Below are positions 44,441 to 54,509 of a stretch of DNA of 64,000 bases, in pieces. The first letter of the stretch is position 1. Every line of letters begins with the position of its first letter. Origin of the DNA: Escherichia sp. E4742 (GTDB taxonomy: Bacteria; Pseudomonadota; Gammaproteobacteria; Enterobacterales; Enterobacteriaceae); contig NZ_CP040443.1 in the NCBI RefSeq assembly GCF_005843885.1, positions 4,278,001 to 4,342,000 on the forward strand, written 5' to 3'. Both the position numbers and the translations under genes were made by a program. Under the pieces are notes generated by a model. That model ran no database searches. It was not told the origin of the DNA and worked only from the letters and a program-made list of their open reading frames with translations.

Positions 44441-45355
44441 TTACACTTTAAGAACAGGATGACCACTAATCGTCAACTGTGTGCTTTCCTGGGTGTGATT
44501 AAGCGTGGCATGTGCGCCCAACGGCAGCGTAACTGTGCGTTGTTCATGACCAAAATCGAGGCCAGTTATGAGTGGAATAGACAGGCGGGAACGCAAGAAC
44601 GCGTACACCGACTCCAGATTGTAACCCGCGTCATAATTATTGGGCGTGCTACCACTGAAGCTACCGAGGATAATCGCCTTCTGACGCGGTAAAATTCCGG
44701 CATGATAGAGCTGTAACAGCATACGTTCGACGCGGAAAGGGTGCTCGTTAATATCTTCCAGCACCAGAATACCGTTCTCAATTTGCGGCATCCACGGCGT
44801 ACCAATCAGCGAAATCAGCATCGCGAGATTGCCTCCCCACAACGTGCCTTCGGTCCGACACGTCGGGCCTTCCCCTTGCCATTCAATGGTGAATGTTTCA
44901 TTGCGTAATGCCAGCCAGAAATGGTGCTCGGTAAAGGCGTTCAGCTCCTCCGCGCCAAAATTCGCCACCAACATCGGGCCGCTAAAGGTGATCACATTAC
45001 CCTGGGTCAGCAGTCCACACTGGATGGCTGTGAAATCACTATGCCCGCAGATCAGCAACGGATCATGTTGTTGGCGAGCAACCAGCGCCTGCCAGTCAAT
45101 ATCCGCCAGTAAGCGGCTGGCGCCGTAACCGCCGCGAACCGCCAGTACGATAGTGTTGGGTGATGTCAGCCTTGCAAGAGAATTAATATCCGCCAGACGC
45201 TCCGTTTCCGTACCTGCAAACCGCTCACAGCGACGGGCAATGACCTCTACGTTATTGACCTGATGACCCGCATCCATCAGGCGTTGAATACCGCGCTGCG
45301 CGGCGTGCTGATTAATGCAGTAACCCGACGGGGCGATTAAGTGAAACTGAGACAT
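44441..45355 (-). CDS. ldcA: L,D-carboxypeptidase A (murein tetrapeptide)
   Basis: 304-residue S66 serine peptidase that removes D-Ala from murein tetrapeptides during peptidoglycan recycling in the cytoplasm. Nucleophile Ser106 in CGHSDFT; GGYGASRLL and LVLEDINEHPFRVERML motifs of the family. Divergent from emtA. Confidence 0.97.
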   Translation of the reverse strand: MSQFHLIAPSGYCINQHAAQRGIQRLMDAGHQVNNVEVIARRCERFAGTETERLADINSLARLTSPNTIVLAVRGGYGASRLLADIDWQALVARQQHDPLLICGHSDFTAIQCGLLTQGNVITFSGPMLVANFGAEELNAFTEHHFWLALRNETFTIEWQGEGPTCRTEGTLWGGNLAMLISLIGTPWMPQIENGILVLEDINEHPFRVERMLLQLYHAGILPRQKAIILGSFSGSTPNNYDAGYNLESVYAFLRSRLSIPLITGLDFGHEQRTVTLPLGAHATLNHTQESTQLTISGHPVLKV

Positions 45356-45454
45356 GGCAATTCCTTGCTGACAACAGAAACGAATTGTATATCATGCCGC
45401 TTAGGTGTGCCGTTGTCACCTCAACGGCGATTCCAGGCTATAAGGATAGATGAA

Positions 45455-46066
45455 GTGAAATTGAGATGGTTTGCCTTTTTGATTGTGTTATTAGCGGGTT
45501 GTTCATCAAAACATGACTATACGAACCCTCCGTGGAACGCGAAAGTTCCGGTACAACGTGCAATGAAGTGGATGCCAATAAGTCAGAAAGCCGGTGCTGC
45601 CTGGGGTGTCGATCCACAATTGATCACGGCGATTATCGCTATCGAGTCGGGCGGTAACCCGAATGCGGTGAGTAAGTCGAATGCGATTGGTCTGATGCAG
45701 TTAAAAGCCTCCACGTCCGGACGTGATGTTTACCGTCGCATGGGCTGGAGCGGCGAACCAACGACCAGTGAGCTGAAAAATCCAGAGCGTAATATCTCAA
45801 TGGGGGCAGCTTACCTGAATATTCTGGAAACCGGCCCGCTGGCAGGTATTGAAGATCCGAAAGTACTGCAATATGCGCTGGTAGTGTCATACGCTAACGG
45901 GGCAGGCGCACTGCTACGGACTTTCTCCTCAGATCGGAAAAAGGCGATCAGCAAAATCAACGATCTGGACGCTGACGAGTTCCTCGATCACGTCGCGAGA
46001 AATCACCCCGCGCCGCAGGCTCCACGCTATATCTACAAACTCGAGCAGGCTCTGGACGCAATGTAA
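45455..46066 (+). CDS. emtA: Endo-type membrane-bound lytic transglycosylase EmtA (MltE)
   Basis: 203 residues starting at GTG 45455 with GGATAG upstream; the frame is open to 45341 but the N-terminus must be the signal peptide. Lipobox LLAGC with Cys16 makes it an outer-membrane lipoprotein. SLT fold with catalytic Glu64 (AIIAIESGGNP) and GLMQLKAST. It cuts uncrosslinked glycan strands internally. Confidence 0.96.
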   Translation: MKLRWFAFLIVLLAGCSSKHDYTNPPWNAKVPVQRAMKWMPISQKAGAAWGVDPQLITAIIAIESGGNPNAVSKSNAIGLMQLKASTSGRDVYRRMGWSGEPTTSELKNPERNISMGAAYLNILETGPLAGIEDPKVLQYALVVSYANGAGALLRTFSSDRKKAISKINDLDADEFLDHVARNHPAPQAPRYIYKLEQALDAM

Positions 46067-46067
46067 C

Positions 46068-46802
46068 TCAGTCGCGTACTTTGTCCGATTTCTCACGGGC
46101 TTCCCGCTCTAGTGAGAAAATAATTCGCTGTAATTGCCGCTCCACCGTCGGGCTGACGTTAAGAAAACGAAAGCTCAGACGGGGAGTGGAGACGGTTTCA
46201 TTTTTACCATCAATCAATTTACGCTCGCTGATCGTCAGTAACTGGGCATCAAAGTGAAAAATGCCCCATCGTCCCATGTTGACTTCAATCTGTGCGAAGC
46301 GCATGCCTTCTTGCAATCCGGCAGGCTTTGCCGTTTCCAGTAATGCGCCCATGCCGCCTAACGACAAATCATACAGGCGAAAACGTAACGTGCTGTTATC
46401 CGCCAGTTTGGTCTGGCAAAAATAAGGCGGATGGAGCGGGGCGGAGATGCGGAAATATCGGCGTCGTTGTACAAACCATAAGGTGGGAGGCGGTGCGGTA
46501 ATAAAGGCCGGAAGCTGCAGGTATTCACTTTGCTGTAATAGTTCAACAGTAAACTCGACTTTCGCACCCTGAGTTTCGGCGGTTATGGTAATGTGCTGCG
46601 CCTTAAGCACTGCATTGTTGTCTTCTGCTTGACTGCCGTAATCCAGCACCAGTTTATCCGGGGTTATTGCCAGTATTTTGCTGATCAATTGACCGTCAGT
46701 CCAACTGATACGCAAGGGAATTGCAGCTTTATGCAAATCGCGTAAAACGCCCAGTACTGCTAAAGGATTTTGTTTCAGGAACTGCTCATGGTAGTGACTC
46801 AC
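46068..46802 (-). CDS. ycgR: Flagellar brake protein YcgR
   Basis: 244 residues, N-terminal YcgR domain and C-terminal PilZ domain. The c-di-GMP-binding motifs RRRYFR and DLSLGG are visible. When bound to c-di-GMP it slows the flagellar motor. It ends next to emtA (convergent). With pdeG, the window carries both a c-di-GMP degrader and an effector. Confidence 0.97.
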   Translation of the reverse strand: MSHYHEQFLKQNPLAVLGVLRDLHKAAIPLRISWTDGQLISKILAITPDKLVLDYGSQAEDNNAVLKAQHITITAETQGAKVEFTVELLQQSEYLQLPAFITAPPPTLWFVQRRRYFRISAPLHPPYFCQTKLADNSTLRFRLYDLSLGGMGALLETAKPAGLQEGMRFAQIEVNMGRWGIFHFDAQLLTISERKLIDGKNETVSTPRLSFRFLNVSPTVERQLQRIIFSLEREAREKSDKVRD

Positions 46803-47000
46803 GCGGAAAAACTCCTGACCGACAAACTGTCTTTGGTTTATCGGTGGCGATTAACAAAACTTTATACAAATGCGAATTTTTTTTACATGTTGACTGCAAA
46901 TCAACCACCAGACGCCCGACATCAAACTTACCCTTGCCTATACTTAGAGCGTTGACGTAAGCATTTCTTGCGTCCTGTTCATAGAAACGAGGGCCTGAAC

Positions 47001-47255
47001 ATGGGAATTATTGCCTGGATTATTTTTGGCCTGATAGCCGGCATTATCGCCAAGCTAATCATGCCGGGGCGTGATGGTGGTGGATTTTTCCTGACCTGTA
47101 TTCTCGGGATAGTCGGTGCGGTTGTCGGCGGCTGGCTGGCGACCATGTTTGGCATTGGCGGCTCCATCAGCGGTTTTAATTTGCACAGCTTCCTGGTGGC
47201 GGTGGTGGGAGCTATTCTCGTTCTGGGGGTATTTCGCCTCCTGCGAAGAGAATAA
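47001..47255 (+). CDS. ymgE: Transglycosylase-associated-type membrane protein YmgE
   Basis: 84 residues from ATG 47001 (MGIIAWIIFGLIAG), with three hydrophobic segments and the GRDGGGFF loop: family of GlsB/YeaQ/YmgE small membrane proteins (stress-linked). Function not established. Confidence 0.93.
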   Translation: MGIIAWIIFGLIAGIIAKLIMPGRDGGGFFLTCILGIVGAVVGGWLATMFGIGGSISGFNLHSFLVAVVGAILVLGVFRLLRRE

Positions 47256-47267
47256 GATTTTCATAAG

Positions 47268-47303
47268 GCGGATAGCGGAACTGACGCCGCTATCCGCTTT
47301 AAA
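47268..47303 (+). terminator. ymgE terminator
   Basis: GCGGATAGCGG (47268-47278) / CCGCTATCCGC (47287-47297) perfect 11-bp stem, followed by TTTAAAT. Confidence 0.8.
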
Positions 47304-47312
47304 TCTAAGCCA

Positions 47313-47352
47313 GAAAAAAGCAACGTCATCCAGATAAGCAGAATGACGTTGT
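47313..47352 (-). terminator. treA terminator
   Basis: CAACGTCAT (47321-47329) pairs with ATGACGTTG (47343-47351); on the minus strand CTTTTTTC follows. Confidence 0.8.
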
Positions 47353-47366
47353 TGGCTAAAAGAACG

Positions 47367-49064
47367 TTAATGCGAAGGTTCTGCGACTTTGCTGGTTGGC
47401 TGTGATGTTGATTTACTGGTCGGACGCGTTGCCGGAACATTGTCACACGGTTGCTCTTTCGGGCAGATCAAATCGAGCATTTTCAGCGTGACGCCATTGG
47501 TCCAGCCAAAGCCATCCTGCAACGGGTATTCGCCACCGCCGCCACCTGTTCCGGTGGTACTGACATCATATTTCTCGACCAGCTTCTTCTCCCGGTCATA
47601 AGTGTGCTGAACATTGGTCAGGAAGTGCCAGCTAATGTCCATCGCCACCTCGTTCTGCCCGTAGTTTTGCAACCCTTCTGTCGCCACCCATTGCAGGGGA
47701 GCCCAGCCATTTGGCGCATCCCATTGCTGTCCACTTTTCACCGATGTGGTGTTAAGTCCGCCTGGTTGCAACAGATGTGTTTTAGTGGCGGTAGCCATTT
47801 TGGTAGCGCGATCTTTTGCCGCTGCATTGACATAAAGCGGGAACAGGGCGGCGGCAGTTAACTGATTGCGCACTTTATCGCTCTTCAGGTCGTAGTCGGC
47901 ATACCAGCCATGTTGATCGTTCCACAGATATTTTTCGATCCCTTTCTGACGGGTATTGGCGAGCGTTTCATATTGGCTGGCCATCGCGTTATCCCCGGCT
48001 GCTTTACTGGCGCGGGAGAGGATTTTCTCCATTTTATACATCAGACTATTGAGATCGACCGGTACGATGCTGGTGGTGCGTAATGTATTTAACTGCTGCG
48101 GGTTGTCCATCCAGCGTGAGCTGAAATCCCAGCCAGACGCGGCGGCAGAACGCAGATCGCGGTAAATTTCAGTGGCAGGGCGGTTCGGATTGCTTTTGGC
48201 GGTGGCAATATCTTCTACCCACGACTCCGGACGTGGCGTATCGTGGTCATCCCAGTAGCGGTTAAGAATAGTGCCATCCTTGAGTTTTACAACGCGCTTT
48301 TCCTGTTGTCCGGCCTGCAGGTTTTCAATACCGTCCATCCAGTACGCGTACTCTTTTTGCAGTTGCGGCAAATATTGTTTCAACGCGTCGTCACCTTCGT
48401 GCTGCGCGAGTAACTCCACCATCAAGGCAAAAAAGGGCGGCTGCGATCGGCTCAAATAATAGCTGCGGTTACCGTTTGGAATATGCCCATAAGTATCTAT
48501 TTCATGACCAAAGTTGGCCACCATGTCCGCCACTTTATCCCAGTGACCGCTTTCGGCAAGCCCCAGCATGGTGAAGTAACTGTCCCAGTAATACACTTCG
48601 CGAAAACGTCCTCCTGGCACGACATAGGGTTCCGGTAACGGCAACAGAGAATCCCATTGTTCGGTACTTTCGGTAGAACGGGTTAACACTGGCCAAAGTC
48701 CGTCTATATGTTCGCGCAGTGACTGCCCCTTTGGAGGCACATATTTCTCTCCCTCTTTCGGCAGGGTGAAATTGACGTTAACGAAATGGCGCAGATCGAA
48801 CCCGCTCTGATTCTGCTGCATCCGGTAGTCTGCGAGGATCATTAATGGATCGCTGTTAGGAATGGCATCGGCAAAAGTTTTTTGATCAGGAAAAAGTTTG
48901 GCGTTTTGCACATCGTTAAACAGAGGGCCTAACAAAATATCAGGCGATTGTGGCGTCACCGGTGTTTCTTCTGCCTGTGCAGATAGCGCGGCGGCACACA
49001 ATAATACGGCAGCAGGTATTAACGCCACTTTCTGCGAGCGACGAGGGACAAGTGGTTTCATCAA
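47367..49064 (-). CDS. treA: Periplasmic trehalase
   Basis: 565-residue GH37 enzyme splitting trehalose to glucose in the periplasm. Signal peptide of about 30 residues ending SAQA. Signatures PGGRFREVYYWDSYFTMLGL (PGGRFxExYxWDxY) and QWDAPNGWAPLQW are intact. The C-terminal tail is Ser/Thr/Pro rich. Osmotically induced and RpoS-dependent in E. coli. ycgY, which I recall between ymgE and treA in K-12, is absent. Confidence 0.97.
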   Translation of the reverse strand: MMKPLVPRRSQKVALIPAAVLLCAAALSAQAEETPVTPQSPDILLGPLFNDVQNAKLFPDQKTFADAIPNSDPLMILADYRMQQNQSGFDLRHFVNVNFTLPKEGEKYVPPKGQSLREHIDGLWPVLTRSTESTEQWDSLLPLPEPYVVPGGRFREVYYWDSYFTMLGLAESGHWDKVADMVANFGHEIDTYGHIPNGNRSYYLSRSQPPFFALMVELLAQHEGDDALKQYLPQLQKEYAYWMDGIENLQAGQQEKRVVKLKDGTILNRYWDDHDTPRPESWVEDIATAKSNPNRPATEIYRDLRSAAASGWDFSSRWMDNPQQLNTLRTTSIVPVDLNSLMYKMEKILSRASKAAGDNAMASQYETLANTRQKGIEKYLWNDQHGWYADYDLKSDKVRNQLTAAALFPLYVNAAAKDRATKMATATKTHLLQPGGLNTTSVKSGQQWDAPNGWAPLQWVATEGLQNYGQNEVAMDISWHFLTNVQHTYDREKKLVEKYDVSTTGTGGGGGEYPLQDGFGWTNGVTLKMLDLICPKEQPCDNVPATRPTSKSTSQPTSKVAEPSH

Positions 49065-49182
49065 TCATTCTCCTTTGGCGATACCGAACAAAACGGTATT
49101 CAAGTATCAGAAAACCTTAGTTCAGGATCGCCGTAAGAGCATGATTGAAATCTTTTTCTGCGAACTGACAGACAAATCAGAT

Positions 49183-50601
49183 TTAACTCTGATGCCTGAA
49201 GCGTTGTGCTTTTACGTCCAGCGTTAGCGTCTCTTCAGGTTGAATCGCATACAGCTTCTCTCCCTGCTGGCAAATCCAGCCAATGCCCAGTTCACGGGCA
49301 ATTTGAGCGCTGTGGGATACCGGACTTCCGGCACTAAGGCAGATGCCCTTCACGACTGTCGGATCCAGTTGAAGTACCGTGGAGGGATAAATGTTCTCCG
49401 CCAGTAAAATGGTCGGCGCGCTAAATTGAGGGAGTTCTTCTTTTGTCTGTGTCAGGTGGAGCAGGGTGCGATGCAGAAGATCGTCCACATCAATATAGCG
49501 AGCCTGCAAATATTCATCATCAATCTGCTGGTATTGCTGGCTAAGTTCTTTAAGAACCTGCTGCCAGGCATACTCCGCCGTGCAATGTTCATGCTGAAGG
49601 AGTTCGCTTGCCGCTACCAGCAGTTCAGGATCGTCTAATAGTGTATGGTGACCGGAAAAAATTGCTGCGATATCGTCGAGCCCGCTTGCTTCTGCCTTTG
49701 CCGTTAACGTCATCAGATCTAACAACGTGAAGTCAATTGCCTGGCGTAACCGTTCCTGTTCTTCTTCCACGCTCAGTGATGATTTCGCCTGTACTGTGCA
49801 TAAAACCGGTTGATAATAAAAGGCTTTGCCTGTGACAGGCGGAACTGGACGCAGAGTTGGCGGTGCTATCTCTTCCATTTCACCAAAGTTATCTTCAGCC
49901 AACTGGCGAAAAGCGACCAACGCCTCTTCAGCCTCTGGCCCTTTTGCAATCAGGCGCAGCGTATCGTTACAGCGGACTTGTAACAGCGCAATCTGGTTAA
50001 TACTCTCCGGTGTTACGCACTTACCGTTTTTCTCCAACAACATGTCTGCATTAAATGTCGATAAGGTATAGACCAGCCGGGAGGCTGGACGGACGTGAAG
50101 TCCGTTACGGTTTTTAATCACCACTGCCAGAGAACGGGCTTCTTCATCGTGCGAGGGGCATATGTCGGAGATTTCAGTAGCGGATGATGGTAAACCCAGT
50201 TGTTCTCGTTTGGCTTCCAGCGCATGCATGGCGTCATGGATGACTTTGTCGATATCCGCCCCCGAGGCTGCGCTGACGGCGGCTGCTAACGTTCCTTCTA
50301 CCAACGGTGCTGCGCACAAACGTACTCTCGCGGCGATCTCTGGCGCAAGCAATTCCAGTGCGGTTTCTGCACTCAATAACGCACTCCCCATATCCATCAT
50401 GACCAACACATGGTCGGCATCGGCAACGGATTCGATGGCTTCCATCACTTTGACGGCATCTGTACCGATGGGATTCTGTGGATCGTCAATTCCTGCGGCA
50501 ATGGCGATTTTACAACTATCGCCCATTAACATCTGGCGAGCTAATTCACCGACACCTTCTCCCAGTCGGGCGCTATGTGAAACTATGACCAGGTTTACCA
50601 T
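49183..50601 (-). CDS. dhaM: Dihydroxyacetone kinase phosphotransfer subunit DhaM
   Basis: 472 residues from ATG 50601 (MVNLVIVSHSARLG). Three domains: EIIA-Man-like with His9, an HPr-like domain with NGLHVRPASRL phosphoacceptor His, and a truncated Enzyme I-like C-terminus with GSPVSHSAQIARELG. It passes PEP-derived phosphate to DhaL-ADP. Last gene of dhaKLM. Confidence 0.97.
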   Translation of the reverse strand: MVNLVIVSHSARLGEGVGELARQMLMGDSCKIAIAAGIDDPQNPIGTDAVKVMEAIESVADADHVLVMMDMGSALLSAETALELLAPEIAARVRLCAAPLVEGTLAAAVSAASGADIDKVIHDAMHALEAKREQLGLPSSATEISDICPSHDEEARSLAVVIKNRNGLHVRPASRLVYTLSTFNADMLLEKNGKCVTPESINQIALLQVRCNDTLRLIAKGPEAEEALVAFRQLAEDNFGEMEEIAPPTLRPVPPVTGKAFYYQPVLCTVQAKSSLSVEEEQERLRQAIDFTLLDLMTLTAKAEASGLDDIAAIFSGHHTLLDDPELLVAASELLQHEHCTAEYAWQQVLKELSQQYQQIDDEYLQARYIDVDDLLHRTLLHLTQTKEELPQFSAPTILLAENIYPSTVLQLDPTVVKGICLSAGSPVSHSAQIARELGIGWICQQGEKLYAIQPEETLTLDVKAQRFRHQS

Positions 50602-50611
50602 CACCAATTCC

Positions 50612-51244
50612 TTACTCTTTTGCGGCTAATGCCAACATTTGCATCATAAACATCACGGAGGTTGCACCAGGATCCTGGTGACCAATACTGCGTTCACCGA
50701 GATAACTGGCGCGGCCTTTGCGGGCTTGCATCGTAATCGTGCTTTGTGCGGCGGATTCCGCGACGCTACTGGCGGCTTCGAGCGCCGCCGGAACAGAAAG
50801 GTTTTGCTCACTGGACTGGCGTAACGACTCAACCACCGGCCCCCAGACATCGCACATGGTTTTATCGCCCGGTTCTGCTTTCCCCCGACTGATTACGCCG
50901 TCTGCGCCATCACGGAACATCTGATAAAGCTCTATCAACGTCAGGCTTTGACGAGCATGAGTTGCCTGTGCCGCGCGGATAAAGAACGTACCGAACAGTG
51001 GGCCGCTGGCACCGCCGACGCTGGAAAGCAACGTCATGCCGGTATTCTTGAGAATAAAACCGATGTCTTTATCCGCGATGGCAGGGAGTTTTTCCACCAC
51101 TTTGCTAAAGCCACGATTCATATTCAGCCCGTGGTCAGCGTCGCCAATTTCACGATCCAGCCCGGTAAGATAATCGCTCTCTTTGCTGAAAATTTCTCCA
51201 CAGCGAGTGAGCCAGGTAACAATTTGAGTTCTGCTCAGTGACAT
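50612..51244 (-). CDS. dhaL: Dihydroxyacetone kinase ADP-binding subunit DhaL
   Basis: 210 residues from ATG 51244 (MSLSRTQIV). DAK2 domain with DREIGDADHGLNMNRG (Mg/ADP ligands) and SVGGASGPLFGTFF. DhaL-ATP phosphorylates DHA on DhaK and also antagonises or activates DhaR. Confidence 0.97.
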   Translation of the reverse strand: MSLSRTQIVTWLTRCGEIFSKESDYLTGLDREIGDADHGLNMNRGFSKVVEKLPAIADKDIGFILKNTGMTLLSSVGGASGPLFGTFFIRAAQATHARQSLTLIELYQMFRDGADGVISRGKAEPGDKTMCDVWGPVVESLRQSSEQNLSVPAALEAASSVAESAAQSTITMQARKGRASYLGERSIGHQDPGATSVMFMMQMLALAAKE

Positions 51245-51254
51245 GGTTATCTCC

Positions 51255-52325
51255 TTATTTACCCCAGTTAAGCGCCGGGGTGTGGACCGGGGCGTCCCAT
51301 AACGCCAGCGTTTCGTCATCAACTTTCAGTAAGGTGATGGAAAAACCGGTCATGTCCAGTGAGGTGCAATATGCGCCGATTAAATTGCGCTCGATAGTCA
51401 AGCCAGCTTGCTGGCAACGCGTGGTCAGGCGGTTATAGACGCCATACAGTTCAGAAAGCGGTGTCGCGCCAAGATTGTTGACCAGCGCAATCACTCGATC
51501 GCCAGACTGAAGCGGTTGTTTAGTTTGCGTCTCTTCCTGCCAGCTACCTTGTCGATAATCCCAGAAGCGCAGCGTGCGGTGGTATGTGCCATTTTCCAGC
51601 AGCGTGTCGAACATTTCATCGACAGTTTGATCAAGAGAGGAGAAGGGGCGGCGGTCAATACCCGGCTCACCATGAATGCCGACACCAAATTCCATTTCAT
51701 TATCTGCCAGCGTAAAAGAAGGTTTGCCTGCAGCAGGAACGGTACAGGCACCGAGGGCGATACCAATAGAGTGGCCCTGATTGTTCAACTTACGCCCCAG
51801 TTGTGCACAAGCCTCCAGCGAGTCGCCGCGTTCTGCCGCTGCGCCAACAATTTTTTCAATTAATACTGTATTGGCAACGCCGCGCCGCCCGGCGGTATAA
51901 AGACTGTCTTTTACTGCAACGTCGTCATCAATGACCACGGTGGTCACTTTTACGCCGCTATCGTGCAGTAATTCGGTCGCTGTTTCGAAGTTAAGAATAT
52001 CGCCGGTATAATTTTTGATAATCAGCAGTACACCTTCGCCACCATCGATTTGCATGGCACATTCAAAAATTTTATCGGGCGTCGGTGAGGTGAAAATTTC
52101 GCCCGGACACGCCCCAGAGAGCATACCCTGGCCAATATAACCACAGTGCATTGGTTCGTGTCCGCTGCCGCCGCCCGACAATAACGCCACTTTTCCTGCA
52201 ATTGGCGCATCGGCTCGGGTGATATACACCGGGTCCTGATGCAGTGCCAGCGAAGGATACGCTTTCGCCAGTCCCGCCAGTTGTTCGTTCAGTACGTCTT
52301 GCACATCATTGATCAATTTTTTCAT
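51255..52325 (-). CDS. dhaK: Dihydroxyacetone kinase substrate-binding subunit DhaK
   Basis: 356 residues from ATG 52325 (MKKLINDVQDV). DAK1 domain with SGGGSGHEPMHCGYIG and the His that covalently binds DHA in GVGIHGEPG. It acts as corepressor of DhaR. First gene of dhaKLM. Confidence 0.97.
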   Translation of the reverse strand: MKKLINDVQDVLNEQLAGLAKAYPSLALHQDPVYITRADAPIAGKVALLSGGGSGHEPMHCGYIGQGMLSGACPGEIFTSPTPDKIFECAMQIDGGEGVLLIIKNYTGDILNFETATELLHDSGVKVTTVVIDDDVAVKDSLYTAGRRGVANTVLIEKIVGAAAERGDSLEACAQLGRKLNNQGHSIGIALGACTVPAAGKPSFTLADNEMEFGVGIHGEPGIDRRPFSSLDQTVDEMFDTLLENGTYHRTLRFWDYRQGSWQEETQTKQPLQSGDRVIALVNNLGATPLSELYGVYNRLTTRCQQAGLTIERNLIGAYCTSLDMTGFSITLLKVDDETLALWDAPVHTPALNWGK

Positions 52326-52552
52326 TATTTTGCTCCAGCAATTAGGGTAGGGCATGGATGATGTTCAACGACACGGCGACCACTGACTGCCGGTAAATCC
52401 ATTGTGCATCAGGCAGGGGAAAAGAAAATTAACCCAAATTATGTTTCACAATGAAACATATGCTTTAATAAATGTTCCATAACGGAACCATGCCGAATCT
52501 GGATAAGTAAATTTGCGATGCGGAACACCTTTTTGTCATAAGGGCAGCAAAT

Positions 52553-54472
52553 ATGAATGACGGTTTTAACAACCAGCAACAGAGCGTATCTCCCTTGATA
52601 GCAGCATCCTGGGAGCGATGCCGCAAGCTGATGAAACGGGAGTCATGGAGCGTCCCGCATCAGGCTCGGGGCGTGACATTTGCTTCTATCTATCGGCGTA
52701 AGGAAGCGATGCTGGCACTCGGGCAAGCGGCACTGGAAGATGCCTGGGAATATATGGAATCGCGGGCGTGTGGACTGTTCATCCTTGATGAAACCGCCTG
52801 CATCCTTAGTCGTTATGGTGATCCGCAAACGCTGCACCAGCTTAGTGTCCTGGGATTCAATGACGGCACGTATTGCGCAGAGGGAATTATTGGTACTTGT
52901 GCGCTATCGTTAGCGGCTATCTCCGGTCAGGCAGTGAAAACGATGGCCGATCAACATTTCAAGCAGGCGCTATGGGATTGGGCATTTTGTGCAACGCCAC
53001 TGTTTGACAGCAAGGGCCGATTAACAGGAACGATAGCGCTGGCGTGTCCGGTTGAGCAAACCACCGCAGCCGATTTGCCGTTGACGCTGGCAATTGCGCG
53101 CGAGGTAGGAAATTTACTGCTGACAGACAGTTTACTGGCTGAAACAAATCGGCATTTAAATCAGCTTAACGCCTTGCTAGAAAGCATGGACGATGGCGTG
53201 ATTAGCTGGGACGAGCAGGGTAATTTGCAATTTATCAATGCCCAGGCGGCGCGTGTTTTGTGTCTGGACGCGACGGCAAGTCAGGGAAGGGCGATCACTG
53301 AGCTATTAACGCTACCAACCGTATTGCAACAGGCAATAAAGCAAGCTCATCCCCTCAAACATGTGGAAGCGACTTTTGAAAGTCAGCACCAGTTTATTGA
53401 TGCGGTCATTACCCTTAAACCGATAATTGAAACGCAAGGGACCAGCTTTATTCTGTTGCTCCATCCGGTAGAACAGATGCGGCAGTTGATGACCAGTCAA
53501 TTAGGAAAAGTCAGCCATACCTTCGCTCATATGCCACAGGACGATCCGCAAACCCGACGGTTGATCCATTTTGGCCGCCAGGCGGCGCGCAGCAGTTTCC
53601 CGGTGCTACTCTGTGGAGAAGAAGGCGTTGGCAAAGCACTGTTAAGCCAGGCCATTCACAATGAAAGCGAGCGTGCGGCGGGTCCCTATATCGCGGTTAA
53701 TTGCGAGTTATATGGCGATGCGGCGCTGGCGGAAGAATTTATTGGTGGCGATCGCACGGAGAATGAAAATGGTCGTCTGAGTCGGCTGGAACTGGCACAT
53801 GGCGGCACGTTGTTCCTTGAAAAGATTGAATATCTGGCGGCAGAGTTACAGTCTGCGTTGCTCCAGGTCATCAAACAAGGCGTCATCACAAGACTGGATG
53901 CGCGGCGTTTAATACCCATTGATGTCAAAGTGATTGCCACTACAACAGCGAATCTGGCGATGCTGGTGGAGCAAAATCGCTTTAGTCGTCAGCTTTATTA
54001 CGCGCTTCATGCATTTGAAATTACCATTCCGCCTTTGCGGATGCGGCGCGACAGTATTCCGGCGCTGGTGAATAACAAATTGCGCAGTCTTGAAAAACGC
54101 TTCTCTACGCGTCTGAAAATTGATGACGATGCGCTTACTCGCCTGGTTTCTTGCGCATGGCCCGGCAATGATTTTGAACTTTACAGCGTCATCGAGAATC
54201 TTGCGCTGAGTAGCGACAACGGACGCATTCGTGTCAGTGATTTGCCGGAACACCTGTTTACTGAACAGGCGACAGATGATGCCAGCGCTACACGCCTTTC
54301 TACCAGTCTGTCATTCGCGGAGGTTGAAAAAGAGGCGATTATTAACGCGGCCCAGGTTACTGGCGGACGTATTCAGGAAATGTCGGTTTTACTCGGGATT
54401 GGCCGCACTACGCTGTGGCGAAAAATGAAGCAATATGGCATTGATGTGAGTCAGTTTAAGCGCCGTGGATAG
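52553..54472 (+). CDS. dhaR: Dha operon transcriptional activator DhaR
   Basis: 639 residues: N-terminal helical region and GAF, a PAS domain (SMDDGVISWDEQGN), an AAA+ domain with P-loop GEEGVGK, and a Fis-type HTH (IQEMSVLLGIGRTTLWRKMK). The GAFTGA loop that contacts sigma-54 is missing and Walker B reads LFLEKI, in line with DhaR acting at a sigma-70 promoter. Activity is set by DhaK and DhaL. Divergent from dhaK. Confidence 0.96.
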   Translation: MNDGFNNQQQSVSPLIAASWERCRKLMKRESWSVPHQARGVTFASIYRRKEAMLALGQAALEDAWEYMESRACGLFILDETACILSRYGDPQTLHQLSVLGFNDGTYCAEGIIGTCALSLAAISGQAVKTMADQHFKQALWDWAFCATPLFDSKGRLTGTIALACPVEQTTAADLPLTLAIAREVGNLLLTDSLLAETNRHLNQLNALLESMDDGVISWDEQGNLQFINAQAARVLCLDATASQGRAITELLTLPTVLQQAIKQAHPLKHVEATFESQHQFIDAVITLKPIIETQGTSFILLLHPVEQMRQLMTSQLGKVSHTFAHMPQDDPQTRRLIHFGRQAARSSFPVLLCGEEGVGKALLSQAIHNESERAAGPYIAVNCELYGDAALAEEFIGGDRTENENGRLSRLELAHGGTLFLEKIEYLAAELQSALLQVIKQGVITRLDARRLIPIDVKVIATTTANLAMLVEQNRFSRQLYYALHAFEITIPPLRMRRDSIPALVNNKLRSLEKRFSTRLKIDDDALTRLVSCAWPGNDFELYSVIENLALSSDNGRIRVSDLPEHLFTEQATDDASATRLSTSLSFAEVEKEAIINAAQVTGGRIQEMSVLLGIGRTTLWRKMKQYGIDVSQFKRRG

Positions 54473-54509
54473 CGGGAGAGTATGCACTCTCCCGCGTATG
54501 ACTTGCTAA

